Of a stretch of 64,000 bases of DNA, positions 25,718 to 34,769 are shown in pieces. The stretch is from DATFMH01 sp035267045 (GTDB lineage: Bacteria; Bacteroidota; Rhodothermia; Balneolales; DATFMH01), in NCBI GenBank assembly GCA_035267045.1, contig DATFMH010000226.1, positions 33,441 through 97,440 on the forward strand. The letters are read 5' to 3'. Below the pieces are notes generated by a model. That model made no database searches. It was not told the DNA's origin and was given only the letters and a program-made list of their open reading frames with translations. Positions within the stretch are counted from its first letter, which is position 1; each line of letters starts with the position of its first letter. The position numbers and the translations under genes are program-made.

Positions 25718-26189
25718 CTGGTATATCAGTATGTGTGTTATAGGATTAGGGCGTATGAGTGTTTGCGTAATTAGTAAAAAGCGTAACAAGAGCTGAAATA
25801 ACCTCTGCATTGAAAAATCGAATAAGGGCTTAGTTTCCTAATTACAATATTCCATGTGATGTGTTATATAAATAATAATATCAATAACTTAATGCACTGA
25901 ATAATATTTTTCTCTTTGTCCAATGCTCCCTGCACATCACTAATATTGTCGGGTAATCAGATAGAAAGGCCGGGTACTTTAAATTGATTCTAAATTTCAA
26001 AATATATTGAATGTATAGAGAAGAAGAAATTAAAAAAAGCTAATAGTTTAATTGAAGTTGGCAGTATTATTCCTTAAATTTAGTTTATTGTGGATAAAGT
26101 ATTCCACAGAATTAAGATGTCGGAAAAAGTGACCTTTTTCGACAGAGAAACCGAACCTTTCAATTTCACGAAGTAGATCAAAAGCGATT
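25718..26189. other. 472-base spacer, 5' leader of the SRPBCC gene
   Basis: AT-rich with no convincing ORF. The first 300 bases after tmk show nothing I can name and no terminator. The last 150 bases contain a promoter-like pair (26052-26079) and two inverted repeats: TGTGGA/TCCACA (26089-26108) and an 11-bp stem with one bulge, 26118-26144 (TGTCGGAAAAAG with CTTTTTCGACA). Both would be transcribed as part of the leader. Confidence 0.55.
26052..26079 (+). promoter_or_regulatory. Candidate promoter of the SRPBCC gene
   Basis: TTGAAG (26052-26057), 16-base spacer, TTAAAT (26074-26079) followed by TTAG. Similar in layout to the candidate promoters near nuoA. It would give a leader of about 105 bases that contains two hairpins. 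Confidence 0.3.
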
Positions 26190-26660
26190 ATGGCGCACGA
26201 AAGAATCGAAGTTAACTTGCCTCTAGCCAAAGTATATGAACTATTAAGTTCCCCTTCTAACTTTCCAATGTTTATGGAAAGAATTTCTGAAGTAAATAAA
26301 CTTAGTTCTCAATCTTTCGAATATGTCACCGAAATTGGTGGTGACGATTATCAATGGATCACCAATGTCATTGATGACTTGAGAAACACTCGATTTGCGT
26401 GGATTACTATAAATGGAAATCTTAACCAAACAGGTACCATTCGGTTTACTCCGCTGGAAAATGGTACCCGCACTCGTGTTGATTTCAGTTTAGACTATCG
26501 TACATTTTTTGGTGATCCTAGTGAAGATCTGGCTAAATTCATCGATGAATTGCCAGCTCAAATCAAAAAAGATTTGGAGAAATTCAAAGAATTAGCTGAG
26601 GCTGATGGATTTCACGAATCTGAAGAGAAAGAATCTGAGAAAAATGAAGTAACGGTTTAA
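26190..26660 (+). CDS. SRPBCC (START-like) fold protein
   Basis: 156-aa protein with the helix-grip pattern of SRPBCC/polyketide cyclase-like domains: ERIEVNLPLAKVYELLSSPSNFPMFM at the N-terminus, alternating strands with VTEIGGDDYQWI and GTIRFTPLENGTRTRVDFSLDY, and a long C-terminal helix (DELPAQIKKDLEKFKELAE). The last 20 residues are Glu/Lys-rich and probably disordered. The family binds hydrophobic ligands; the ligand here is unknown. It is a single-gene unit with its own long leader and a clear terminator directly downstream. Confidence 0.75.
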   Translation: MAHERIEVNLPLAKVYELLSSPSNFPMFMERISEVNKLSSQSFEYVTEIGGDDYQWITNVIDDLRNTRFAWITINGNLNQTGTIRFTPLENGTRTRVDFSLDYRTFFGDPSEDLAKFIDELPAQIKKDLEKFKELAEADGFHESEEKESEKNEVTV

Positions 26661-26684
26661 CAGCCTTACATATACTTTTTTGAG

Positions 26685-26708
26685 AAGGGGCGTTCAGCCC
26701 CTTTTTTT
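26685..26708 (+). terminator. Rho-independent terminator after the SRPBCC gene
   Basis: AAGGGGC-GTTCA-GCCCCTT forms a 7-bp GC-rich stem with a 5-base loop and continues into a run of seven T, 24 bases after the stop codon. Confidence 0.9.
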
Positions 26709-26792
26709 ATGATCATATTCTTTTATCTTGATCGGAAATTATTTTGTTGATGATATACACAATATCATTATACCAGATTAAGGATTGGGAAG

Positions 26793-27659
26793 TTGGATTT
26801 AGACCGGTTTTTAGAATCAGATCTCGTTAAGAAACCTTTTTGTGTCCTGTTCGGACACCCTGTGGCTCATAGTATGTCTCCGCTAATGCATAATACGGCT
26901 GCAAAACAGCTGGGCATACGTCTTACCTATACTGCGATCGATTTACCAATATTAGATTCCGTTAAAATAACACGGTTATTAAATGAAGAACATTTTCTGG
27001 GAGCTAATATTACAATTCCACATAAAGCTGCAATTATCAAATTTGTGGATAATCTTGAAGCTGTAGCAGAAGATATAGGTGCCGTTAATACCATTTATCG
27101 AAATGATTACCGGATAATTGGCTCTAACACGGATGTATATGGATTTTCGGTACCATTGGATGAGTATATCGATAGCATTGACGGACGAGATGCCATCGTT
27201 TTTGGGACAGGTGGTGCGAGCCGGGCGGTGGTATATGCATTGGGAACGATGGGAATTCAACATATTTATATGGTCTCCCGTTCACCACATCTTAAAAAAA
27301 CGAATATATTTACATCCGATGCCGATGTGCATATCCTCTCATATGATGCATGGCCCCATTTTATCGATGAAGCAGGTATCATAGTAAATACGACCCCACT
27401 GGGAATGGAACCGAATATCGAAAAATCTCCCGTCAGGGATCAGCAGGTACAATATCTGTCAGATAAAATTTGTTATGACATTGTTCCCAAACCAATGAAT
27501 ACACGTTTTATTCAACAGGCACAGGAAGCTGGTTGCATTGCCATAAATGGTCTGGATATGCTTATTCATCAGGGTAGTAAATCGTTTGAGATATGGACCG
27601 GAAAAGAATTTCCGATTGAAATGATTCGTAATTTGCTAATAAATCAATTTCATGAATAA
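26793..27659 (+). CDS. aroE: Shikimate dehydrogenase
   Basis: Reduces 3-dehydroshikimate to shikimate with NADPH in the chorismate pathway that feeds the trp operon further downstream. 288 aa. Substrate site: GHPVAHSMSP (residues 21-30), ANITIPHK with catalytic K78, and SNTDVYGF with D114. NADP site: VFGTGGASRAVVYAL. C-terminal: INGLDMLIHQGSKSFEIWTG. The start is TTG at 26793; the first in-frame ATG lies inside the substrate motif, so TTG is required. Its last 8 bases overlap pgeF. Confidence 0.94.
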   Translation: MDLDRFLESDLVKKPFCVLFGHPVAHSMSPLMHNTAAKQLGIRLTYTAIDLPILDSVKITRLLNEEHFLGANITIPHKAAIIKFVDNLEAVAEDIGAVNTIYRNDYRIIGSNTDVYGFSVPLDEYIDSIDGRDAIVFGTGGASRAVVYALGTMGIQHIYMVSRSPHLKKTNIFTSDADVHILSYDAWPHFIDEAGIIVNTTPLGMEPNIEKSPVRDQQVQYLSDKICYDIVPKPMNTRFIQQAQEAGCIAINGLDMLIHQGSKSFEIWTGKEFPIEMIRNLLINQFHE

Positions 27660-28401
27660 TATTGAATATATAGTACCGGGTCTTTGGAGAGATGAGAGAG
27701 AATTATTGGCATTATTTACACTTAAAAATGCGTCCTTATTCAATGACAACAGACAGATTCAAGGATTAAACTTTGGCCTCAACACGAATCAGGATAAAGC
27801 TATCGTCAAAGATAATCGCGAATTATTATATGATATTATTGGTATTGATGAGCATAAAATAGCAATGGTTCATCAGGTACATGGCAACAGGGTTGTCTAT
27901 GCGAAAAAATCTCAATCTAAGCAAAAAGCTGATGCCCTGGTAACCGACAGATCAGACTTAGCACTGGCCATTAAAGTTGCTGATTGTGCGGCGGTTTTAC
28001 TGGCTGACAGGGAAAACCGGATCATTGGTGCCGCACATGCCGGATGGCGTGGTGCTGTATCCGGTGTCATTGCCAATACTGTGGGTAATATGTTGAAACT
28101 GGGTGCTGATGTCGATCAGATTGAAGCCTATGTGAGTCCCTGTATCTGCCAGCAAAAATTTGAAGTAGGTGAAGAAGTGGCGGAGCAATTTGACAATGAA
28201 TTTGTTGACCGAAAAAATTATACCAAACCACATGTCAATTTAAAAGGTTATATAAAAAAGCAGTTGACCGGTGAAGGTATAAAAGATGAAAATATTGATG
28301 TTGATAGTGGCTGTACTATTACGGATGAAGATAAATTCTATTCGTATAGAAGAGAAAAGGATAACAGCGGACGTATGCTGGCACTAATTATGTTACGATA
28401 A
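27652..28401 (+). CDS. pgeF: PgeF/YfiH-family (purine nucleoside phosphorylase / laccase-domain) protein
   Basis: 249-aa member of the DUF152 family, variously called polyphenol oxidase, peptidoglycan-editing factor and multi-substrate purine nucleoside phosphorylase. The metal site residues are in place: H77 (HQVHGN), C112 (VADC) and H129 (AAHAGWRG). The ATG at 27652 overlaps the end of aroE by 8 bases, so the two are translationally coupled. Confidence 0.9.
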   Translation: MNNIEYIVPGLWRDERELLALFTLKNASLFNDNRQIQGLNFGLNTNQDKAIVKDNRELLYDIIGIDEHKIAMVHQVHGNRVVYAKKSQSKQKADALVTDRSDLALAIKVADCAAVLLADRENRIIGAAHAGWRGAVSGVIANTVGNMLKLGADVDQIEAYVSPCICQQKFEVGEEVAEQFDNEFVDRKNYTKPHVNLKGYIKKQLTGEGIKDENIDVDSGCTITDEDKFYSYRREKDNSGRMLALIMLR

Positions 28402-28415
28402 AATTACTGATATAA

Positions 28416-29312
28416 ATGCGTGTAAGTTATTCAGATGGATATTATGCACCGATTCCGAATGAGCATATATTTCCAATGCATAAATTCGACGGGTTATACC
28501 AATATGTGATTGACAAGGGTATCATCGATCAGTCTTGCATTGTAGAACCGTCAATGGTAGATATTGCTTATTTGATGATGGTACATACTCAACGGTATAT
28601 AAATGGCATATTGAAGGGGAACCTGGAGTATAACGAAGCAAGACGTCTTGGTTTACCGTGGTCTCTGGGGTTGGCTCGCCGCTCACGTTTAGCTGTGCAA
28701 GGTACTATTAATGCTGCATTGATGGCATTACAGGATGGTATATCGGGTAACCTGGCCGGCGGGACACATCATTCTTTTCCCGACCGGGGAGAAGGATTTT
28801 GTGTGTTCAATGACGTGGCCGTAGCAATCAGGGTTTTGAAGAAATCTATGTGGATAAATAAAGCCATGGTCATCGATTGTGATGTGCATCAGGGTAATGG
28901 AACAGCATCTTTTTTTGAAAATAATTCGGATGTCTACACTTTCTCGGTACATGGTGAAAAGAATTATCCTTTTAAGAAACCGCCATCCAGTTATGATTTG
29001 GGACTTCCGGATAAAACGGAGGATAAATCATATATACAAGCTTTAGGTGATTCTCTCGATCATATTTTTAATGAATTTCAACCGGATATTGTATTTTATC
29101 TGGGGGGAATTGATATTTTGAAGAGTGATCATTTTGGGAGATTAAACGTATCAATAGATGGCTTAATAAACAGAGACAGGATGGTTATTGAGCGGGTTCA
29201 TAAGAAAAATATACCACTCGTATTATTACTTTCCGGTGGGTATGCGCCTACCTTGAAGGAAACAGTGGAAGCGCATAGTCATATGTTCAAAATAGCTGCT
29301 GAATTTGTGTAA
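28416..29312 (+). CDS. Histone deacetylase/AcuC-family zinc hydrolase
   Basis: 298-aa member of the arginase/deacetylase superfamily. The catalytic pair H118-H119 (GGTHHSF), the zinc ligands D156 and H158 (DCDVHQGNGT), the third ligand D233 (GGIDILKSDHFG) and the GGY motif with Y276 are all present, so it should be active. Bacterial relatives deacetylate acetyl-lysine, acetoin-like compounds or polyamines; the substrate here cannot be told. It lies 14 bases after pgeF and is probably co-transcribed with aroE-pgeF. Confidence 0.88.
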   Translation: MRVSYSDGYYAPIPNEHIFPMHKFDGLYQYVIDKGIIDQSCIVEPSMVDIAYLMMVHTQRYINGILKGNLEYNEARRLGLPWSLGLARRSRLAVQGTINAALMALQDGISGNLAGGTHHSFPDRGEGFCVFNDVAVAIRVLKKSMWINKAMVIDCDVHQGNGTASFFENNSDVYTFSVHGEKNYPFKKPPSSYDLGLPDKTEDKSYIQALGDSLDHIFNEFQPDIVFYLGGIDILKSDHFGRLNVSIDGLINRDRMVIERVHKKNIPLVLLLSGGYAPTLKETVEAHSHMFKIAAEFV

Positions 29313-29464
29313 AAGCTGACTATTATTTTAGCTTAAATGTAAAAATATAAGATACATATACGACGTTATTCTAAAGTAATACGTAAAGATGAGTTAAATA
29401 TCGTATCTTTCATCAACAGATTTTTTTAAACCTATAGTTCGACTAGATAAAAACTAAAGATTCA

Positions 29465-30616
29465 TTGATACAGCATAATATTGTTTTATTGGGATCAACC
29501 GGATCCATTGGTAAACAAGCGCTTGAATTGATTCGTGAAAATAAGGAGAAATTTAAGGTCTACGCTTTAACAGCTAATGCCAGCTGGAAGACACTGGCAC
29601 AACAGATTAATGAATTTAAGCCTGAATATGCAGTTATTGCTGATGATACCCATTACGCAAATCTATGTGGGGCTGTCAGTCACCATGAAACTGAAATATT
29701 GAGTGGACAGGATTATCTCGAAGAGTTAGTTACCCATGATGAGGTGACGCTGGTATTAAACAGCCTGGTTGGCTTTTCCGGGTTCATGCCTACTTTTACG
29801 GCACTGGAACATAATAAAAGGGTGGCATTGGCCAATAAGGAATCGCTGGTTGTTGGTGGTCAGTTAATCAATGAACGTATCAGGAATAAAAAGGATTTAC
29901 TGATTCCGGTTGATTCGGAGCATAGTGCTATTTTTCAATGCCTGTCGGGTGAATCGAAAAATCAGGTAGAGAAGTTAATAATTACAGCAAGCGGTGGACC
30001 ATTCCGGACCTGGTCGTATGAACAAATGAAGCAAATAACCGTTGAACAGGCTCTTAAACATCCCAACTGGAACATGGGAGCCAAAATAACGATTGATTCT
30101 TCAACAATGATGAATAAAGGTCTCGAGGTAATTGAAGCATATTGGCTTTTTGGTGTTCCTTTGTCACGGATTGAAACAGTTGTTCATCCTCAGAGTATAA
30201 TACACTCGATGGTACAATTCATTGATGGTTCCACAAAAGCACAAATGGGTCCACCGGATATGAAAGTGCCTATTCTGTATGCGATGTCGTATCCGGAAAG
30301 AATAGAGGCGGCAACACCGAGAATGGATTGGTCGGTTGAACAAGAAATTACATTTGAACCCGTTGACTACAAGCGTTTTCCATGCCTCAGAATCGCTCGT
30401 GAAGCATTAAAAATGGGTGGATGTGCACCGGCTGTCTTAAATGCTTCTAATGAAATAGCTGTTCAAAGATTTTTAAACAGAGAAATTACATATATTCAAA
30501 TACCTAATGTTATAGAATCTTCTCTGTCTAAATTGGCTAATGGACAAAAAATAGACACAAATTCGCTACTTGAAATTGATGCGGAAACAAGAGAATTTGC
30601 CAGTTCAATTAATTAA
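29465..30616 (+). CDS. dxr: 1-deoxy-D-xylulose-5-phosphate reductoisomerase
   Basis: Second step of the MEP isoprenoid pathway, making 2-C-methyl-erythritol 4-phosphate. 383 aa. NADPH site GSTGSIGKQALEL (residues 9-21), ALANKESLVVGG, PVDSEHSAIFQCL (metal and substrate), TASGGPFR and MNKGLEVIEAYWLF are all intact. The start is TTG at 29465; the Rossmann motif begins eight codons later, leaving no room for an ATG. rseP follows 10 bases downstream, the common dxr-rseP pairing. Confidence 0.95.
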   Translation: MIQHNIVLLGSTGSIGKQALELIRENKEKFKVYALTANASWKTLAQQINEFKPEYAVIADDTHYANLCGAVSHHETEILSGQDYLEELVTHDEVTLVLNSLVGFSGFMPTFTALEHNKRVALANKESLVVGGQLINERIRNKKDLLIPVDSEHSAIFQCLSGESKNQVEKLIITASGGPFRTWSYEQMKQITVEQALKHPNWNMGAKITIDSSTMMNKGLEVIEAYWLFGVPLSRIETVVHPQSIIHSMVQFIDGSTKAQMGPPDMKVPILYAMSYPERIEAATPRMDWSVEQEITFEPVDYKRFPCLRIAREALKMGGCAPAVLNASNEIAVQRFLNREITYIQIPNVIESSLSKLANGQKIDTNSLLEIDAETREFASSIN

Positions 30617-30626
30617 AGCAAGATAA

Positions 30627-31970
30627 ATGGATTTGATCATAAACATACTTACAACTGCCGGTATTTTCATACTATCGTTATTTATACTCGTGTTGGTACA
30701 CGAGCTTGGACATTTTCTGGCAGCTAAATTTTTTAAAATGAGAGTCGATCGTTTTTCTATCGGCTTTCCACCTCGTTTATTTGGAAAGAAAATAGGTGAG
30801 ACCGATTATTGCGTGTCTGCAACTCCTTTAGGTGGTTATGTGAAAATAGCCGGTATGATTGATGAGAGCATGGATACGGATTTTATAAATGAGGAACCTA
30901 AACCCTGGGAATTTCGTAGTAAACCGGTGTGGCAACGCATTATTGTGATTACGGCCGGCGTGATATTCAATGTTATTCTTGCAGCAGTTATATACACGGG
31001 TGTTACCTATCATTACGGCGAAACTAAAATTCCTTTAAAGAATGTCGGATCCATGTACATTCAACAAAATTCGCCTGCTGCTCAAATGGGCTTTAAATCA
31101 GGTGATAGAATTGTTGCCGTGAATGGTCAGCACGTTAAATATTTCGATCAGCTTGTCAATCCGGTACGTTTAACAAAAGAGCATCTCAGCTATACTGTCA
31201 TAAGAGATGGAAAACAAGTGACATTGAACGCTCCGGCTGATTTTCTGGATAAAATTAACAAGGGTGGATTTATAAGCCCATTAGATGCTGTCCCCAGTGA
31301 GATTCGTAAAGTCATACCCGGTAGCCCTGCTGATAAAGCCGGTTTAAAAAGCGGTGATAAGATTGTGGCTATCAATGGGAAACCGGTAAATTACTGGATT
31401 CAACTTGTACAGGATCTCAAAGCATCGAAAGGTACTCTGCAGTTGTCGGTATTACGCAACGGTGAGGAAAAAACATTGTCAGTAACACCCGATCCCAAAA
31501 CGAATACCATCGGTATTTACAGGGTTAATATTGAGAATTATTTTAATGTAGAATTTGTACAACCCAACCTATTTAAATCGATTGAAGACGGCGTTACCCG
31601 TACGGGTGATACTATGGTCGGTATAGTTCAGGGATTCATTAAACTATTTTCCGGTTCTATATCCATACGTCAGAACCTTGGTGGCCCCGTGGCTATAGCC
31701 AATATTACCAAGCAGGCTACCGAAGGGGCCGGTGCAAGGGGCTTTTGGGAAATAACTGCTCTGCTCAGTGTAACACTTGCTATCATGAATATCTTGCCAA
31801 TTCCCGTTTTGGATGGCGGACATTTAATGTTTCTCATTTACGAAGGTGTTACCCGGAGAGAACCATCCGCTAAAGTAAGAATGGTCTTACAACAAATCGG
31901 ATTTATCTTTATTATAGGGCTGCTCATATTCGTTACCTTTAATGATATATTGAGGACCATCGGTAATTAA
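30627..31970 (+). CDS. rseP: RseP-type site-2 membrane metalloprotease
   Basis: Intramembrane zinc protease that cleaves anti-sigma factors and signal-peptide remnants. 447 aa. Zinc motif HELGH (H25, E26, H29) in the first helix and the distal NILPIPVLDGGH with ligand D396. Two PDZ domains lie between (about residues 125-205 and 210-290), each with a KAGLKSGDKIVAINGK-like block. It lies 10 bases after dxr and 8 bases before psd. Confidence 0.93.
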   Translation: MDLIINILTTAGIFILSLFILVLVHELGHFLAAKFFKMRVDRFSIGFPPRLFGKKIGETDYCVSATPLGGYVKIAGMIDESMDTDFINEEPKPWEFRSKPVWQRIIVITAGVIFNVILAAVIYTGVTYHYGETKIPLKNVGSMYIQQNSPAAQMGFKSGDRIVAVNGQHVKYFDQLVNPVRLTKEHLSYTVIRDGKQVTLNAPADFLDKINKGGFISPLDAVPSEIRKVIPGSPADKAGLKSGDKIVAINGKPVNYWIQLVQDLKASKGTLQLSVLRNGEEKTLSVTPDPKTNTIGIYRVNIENYFNVEFVQPNLFKSIEDGVTRTGDTMVGIVQGFIKLFSGSISIRQNLGGPVAIANITKQATEGAGARGFWEITALLSVTLAIMNILPIPVLDGGHLMFLIYEGVTRREPSAKVRMVLQQIGFIFIIGLLIFVTFNDILRTIGN

Positions 31971-31978
31971 TAATTATT

Positions 31979-32629
31979 ATGTTTGCTAAAGACGGTACTT
32001 CCGTAATTATTACGGTTATTGTAATCTCAGTTATAATGGGATTGATTGGATATGCTTTGCATAATGCATGGGCTACCAACATTCTTTATATAGCGGCTAT
32101 ACTATTAACTGCCTTTACATTATATTTTTTTCGTGATCCGGACAGAACAACACCGGAAGGTGATAATCTTTTAATAGCACCGGCGGATGGGAAAATCGTA
32201 TTGATCAAAAAGGTAAATGAGGATAAATATCTAAAATCTGAAGCTACTCAAATAAGTATTTTCCTGTCCCCTTTGGATGTTCATGTTAATCGTATACCCG
32301 TTAGCGGTGTTATAGAATATGAACAGTATTATCCTGGCGCTTATCTTGTTGCATGGCATGAGAAATCGTCTGAACTGAATGAACGATCGGAGTTCGGTGT
32401 TAAACATTCAAGTGGCACAAAAATTTATTTTAAACAAATTGCTGGATTTGTTGCGCGGCGCATTGTATATCATATAGGTGTTAATGATAAAGTAACAGCC
32501 GGTAAACGATTTGGCATGATGCGTTTTGGATCCCGAATGGATATTATTGTCCCGTCGAATGTTAAGATCGATGTCAAAAAGGGTCAACACACAGTAGGGG
32601 GCGAGACCATTATGGGGATAATTGAATAA
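31979..32629 (+). CDS. psd: Phosphatidylserine decarboxylase, short (archaetidylserine-like) type
   Basis: Makes phosphatidylethanolamine from phosphatidylserine. 216 aa, the short form typical of Bacteroidota. N-terminal hydrophobic hairpin (residues about 7-50), then FFRDPDR, LIAPADGKIV and SIFLSPLDVHVNRIPVSG. The self-cleavage site that yields the pyruvoyl group is G184-S185 in MRFGSRMDI. It lies directly before pssA (2 bases), so the two consecutive steps of PE synthesis are together. Confidence 0.93.
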   Translation: MFAKDGTSVIITVIVISVIMGLIGYALHNAWATNILYIAAILLTAFTLYFFRDPDRTTPEGDNLLIAPADGKIVLIKKVNEDKYLKSEATQISIFLSPLDVHVNRIPVSGVIEYEQYYPGAYLVAWHEKSSELNERSEFGVKHSSGTKIYFKQIAGFVARRIVYHIGVNDKVTAGKRFGMMRFGSRMDIIVPSNVKIDVKKGQHTVGGETIMGIIE

Positions 32630-32631
32630 TT

Positions 32632-33507
32632 ATGAAGTATAAACTACCCCAACATAAACGACATAAGAAACCCCGGCCCAAAAAGATCAGGAAGAGATTC
32701 AAAAAGCCAATTCCAAGGGTAGTTGTTCCAAGTTTTTTCACACTCATGAATCTCTTTTGCGGGTTTGTAGCTATAATACAGATTCATGAAGGGAAGTTGG
32801 AATTCGGTGCCTGGTTAATAATATTTGCCGGCTTATTCGATGCCCTCGATGGTTTTATGGCGCGCCTCGCAAATGCCACCAGTTCTTTTGGCATTGAACT
32901 TGATTCGTTAAGTGATGTGGTATCTTTTGGTGTGGCACCGGGTTTTTTACTCTATTCCTTTAGTTTTAATCAATTATCAACACCAGGAATTATTATCAGT
33001 ACATTACCGGCTATTTGCGGCGCTGTTCGCCTGGCACGTTTCAATGTCGAGACCAAAGAAGTCGTTATTGATTACTTTCGGGGATTACCAATTCCTGCTC
33101 AGGCAAGTATGATTGTTGCTTTTTTCCTGACATTTAATGGAGAATTATACTTTTTTGAGGATTTGAAATATGGGGTAAATGGCATTTTGATACCTATGGT
33201 CGTTTTGCTTTCCCTTTTGATGGTCAGCACGGTACCATTCGATAAAATTCCACGTTTCAGCAGAGGTTATGTTAAAAAACATCGGGGACGAGTAATATTA
33301 TTTGTCGGTTATTTTCTGGCGATAATTTTTTTCCAGGAATATGGTCTCATGGCCGTCTTTACTATTTTTATTGGAAAGGGGATCGTCATGGCCGGTTACC
33401 AATTATGGAATGATCTTCAAAATAACGGGGAAGATGACAACGACGAAGATATCCTGATAGTGGATGAGCGATATGATAATGATGCATTTCGGGTAGACAG
33501 GTTTTAA
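32632..33507 (+). CDS. pssA: CDP-diacylglycerol-serine O-phosphatidyltransferase
   Basis: Makes phosphatidylserine from CDP-diacylglycerol and serine. 291 aa, multi-pass. The CDP-alcohol phosphotransferase motif is complete: D70, D73-G74, A77-R78, G87, D91 and D95. The first 30 residues are extremely basic (Lys/Arg/Pro-rich) and the last 25 acidic. It is translationally close to psd upstream. Confidence 0.93.
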   Translation: MKYKLPQHKRHKKPRPKKIRKRFKKPIPRVVVPSFFTLMNLFCGFVAIIQIHEGKLEFGAWLIIFAGLFDALDGFMARLANATSSFGIELDSLSDVVSFGVAPGFLLYSFSFNQLSTPGIIISTLPAICGAVRLARFNVETKEVVIDYFRGLPIPAQASMIVAFFLTFNGELYFFEDLKYGVNGILIPMVVLLSLLMVSTVPFDKIPRFSRGYVKKHRGRVILFVGYFLAIIFFQEYGLMAVFTIFIGKGIVMAGYQLWNDLQNNGEDDNDEDILIVDERYDNDAFRVDRF

Positions 33508-33529
33508 AACCCGTTGTAAATTTTGGGGT

Positions 33530-34693
33530 ATGGCAAAAATAGTTCCTATACAAGATGTTCGGACACAATATTTTGACCATTGTTTTATTGCTCTGGGTCT
33601 TATTGAGAATGATTCAAGAACACTGAATATCATAAGAACCCTTTTAAAAAAGAAGCAAAAGATATGTTTGATCGGCCGGGTGTCTAATCTGTCGAATGAT
33701 ATTCTCCCTTCTTATGATGTAACTATAATACCGGTTGTAAAGTACAATGACCGTCGTTTTCTTACCTTATGGATTGATTTTATTAAGGCTGTTTTCCCTC
33801 TCACCCATAAAATAAAAGCGGGTATATATTGGTCACAGGACCTTTATATTTTACCATTGGTCACTTTCATAGCAAAAGTAAACGGGGGCAGACTCAATTA
33901 TGATGCCCGTGAAGTTTACACAGCCCTTGGAACGGTGCATGATGAACCTTTTAAGCAAAAGGTCATTTCCGGAATTGAAAGATATCTGATACATAAAGTG
34001 GATATGACCTATACTTCCGGACCTCTTGATTCCGACTATCTCAGAGATTTATATACCATGCCACGGCCGGATGTGGTCATGAATTTACCCCCTTATCAAG
34101 AGGTTGAAAAAACGAATAAAATAAGATCTTATTTTAAACTGGAAAAGGATAAACAAATCATTTTATACCAGGGATTGCTTGGAAAAGGCAGGGGGATATT
34201 AAAAATCATCCGAACACTACCATATCTGGATAATGTCGTTTTATGCCTTATTGGTCATGGCCGGTATATAGATACAATAATCAAAGAAGTAAAGCGGCTT
34301 GACGTGGAAAATAAAGTTTTGATGATGGGCAGGGTCCCTTATGATGAATTGATGCCATGGACAACCTCTGCAGATCTTGGTTTGGCATTCATAGAACCGG
34401 TTTCATTGAGTTATCAGTTTGCCCTGCCAAATAAGTTATTTGAATATTGTATGGCGGGCATTCCAAGCCTGGTCAGCGATTTACCGGCGATGCGCCCCGT
34501 ACTTCAAGAATATGAGATAGGGAAGCTGGTATCACCTGATGTTCATCCGAAAGAATTAGCTTTACATATCAGGGAACTATTAGATAAAGATGAAAAGGTT
34601 AAATTTTCTAAGAATTGTAAGATAGCATCGAAATATTTTAATTGGGAACATCAGGAAGATACAATTCTCAAATTAGCCGGTTTACAATCCTGA
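33530..34693 (+). CDS. GT-B (family 4-like) glycosyltransferase
   Basis: 387-aa cytoplasmic glycosyltransferase. The N-terminal half is divergent; the C-terminal half has the GT4 pattern ILYQGLLGKGRGILKIIRTLPYL, VLCLIGHGRY, VLMMGRVPYDELMPWTTSADLGLAFIEP and the nucleotide-sugar site PNKLFEYCMAGIPSLVSDLPAM. It lies 22 bases after pssA and upstream of an oxidoreductase and a GNAT-like gene, suggesting cell-surface glycan or glycolipid synthesis. The sugar and acceptor are unknown. Confidence 0.82.
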   Translation: MAKIVPIQDVRTQYFDHCFIALGLIENDSRTLNIIRTLLKKKQKICLIGRVSNLSNDILPSYDVTIIPVVKYNDRRFLTLWIDFIKAVFPLTHKIKAGIYWSQDLYILPLVTFIAKVNGGRLNYDAREVYTALGTVHDEPFKQKVISGIERYLIHKVDMTYTSGPLDSDYLRDLYTMPRPDVVMNLPPYQEVEKTNKIRSYFKLEKDKQIILYQGLLGKGRGILKIIRTLPYLDNVVLCLIGHGRYIDTIIKEVKRLDVENKVLMMGRVPYDELMPWTTSADLGLAFIEPVSLSYQFALPNKLFEYCMAGIPSLVSDLPAMRPVLQEYEIGKLVSPDVHPKELALHIRELLDKDEKVKFSKNCKIASKYFNWEHQEDTILKLAGLQS

Positions 34694-34769
34694 TGCATTA
34701 AATTCATCTTTAGTATTCTCGATGCAAACCCTATCTTCTTTTATTACAGTAATTAATTAATGATCATGC

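Noticed and set aside
29313..29464. Terminator after the deacetylase gene
   Set aside because: Only a 5-bp AAGCT/AGCTT stem without a T-run, and an AAAGAT/ATCTTT pair; too weak to call.
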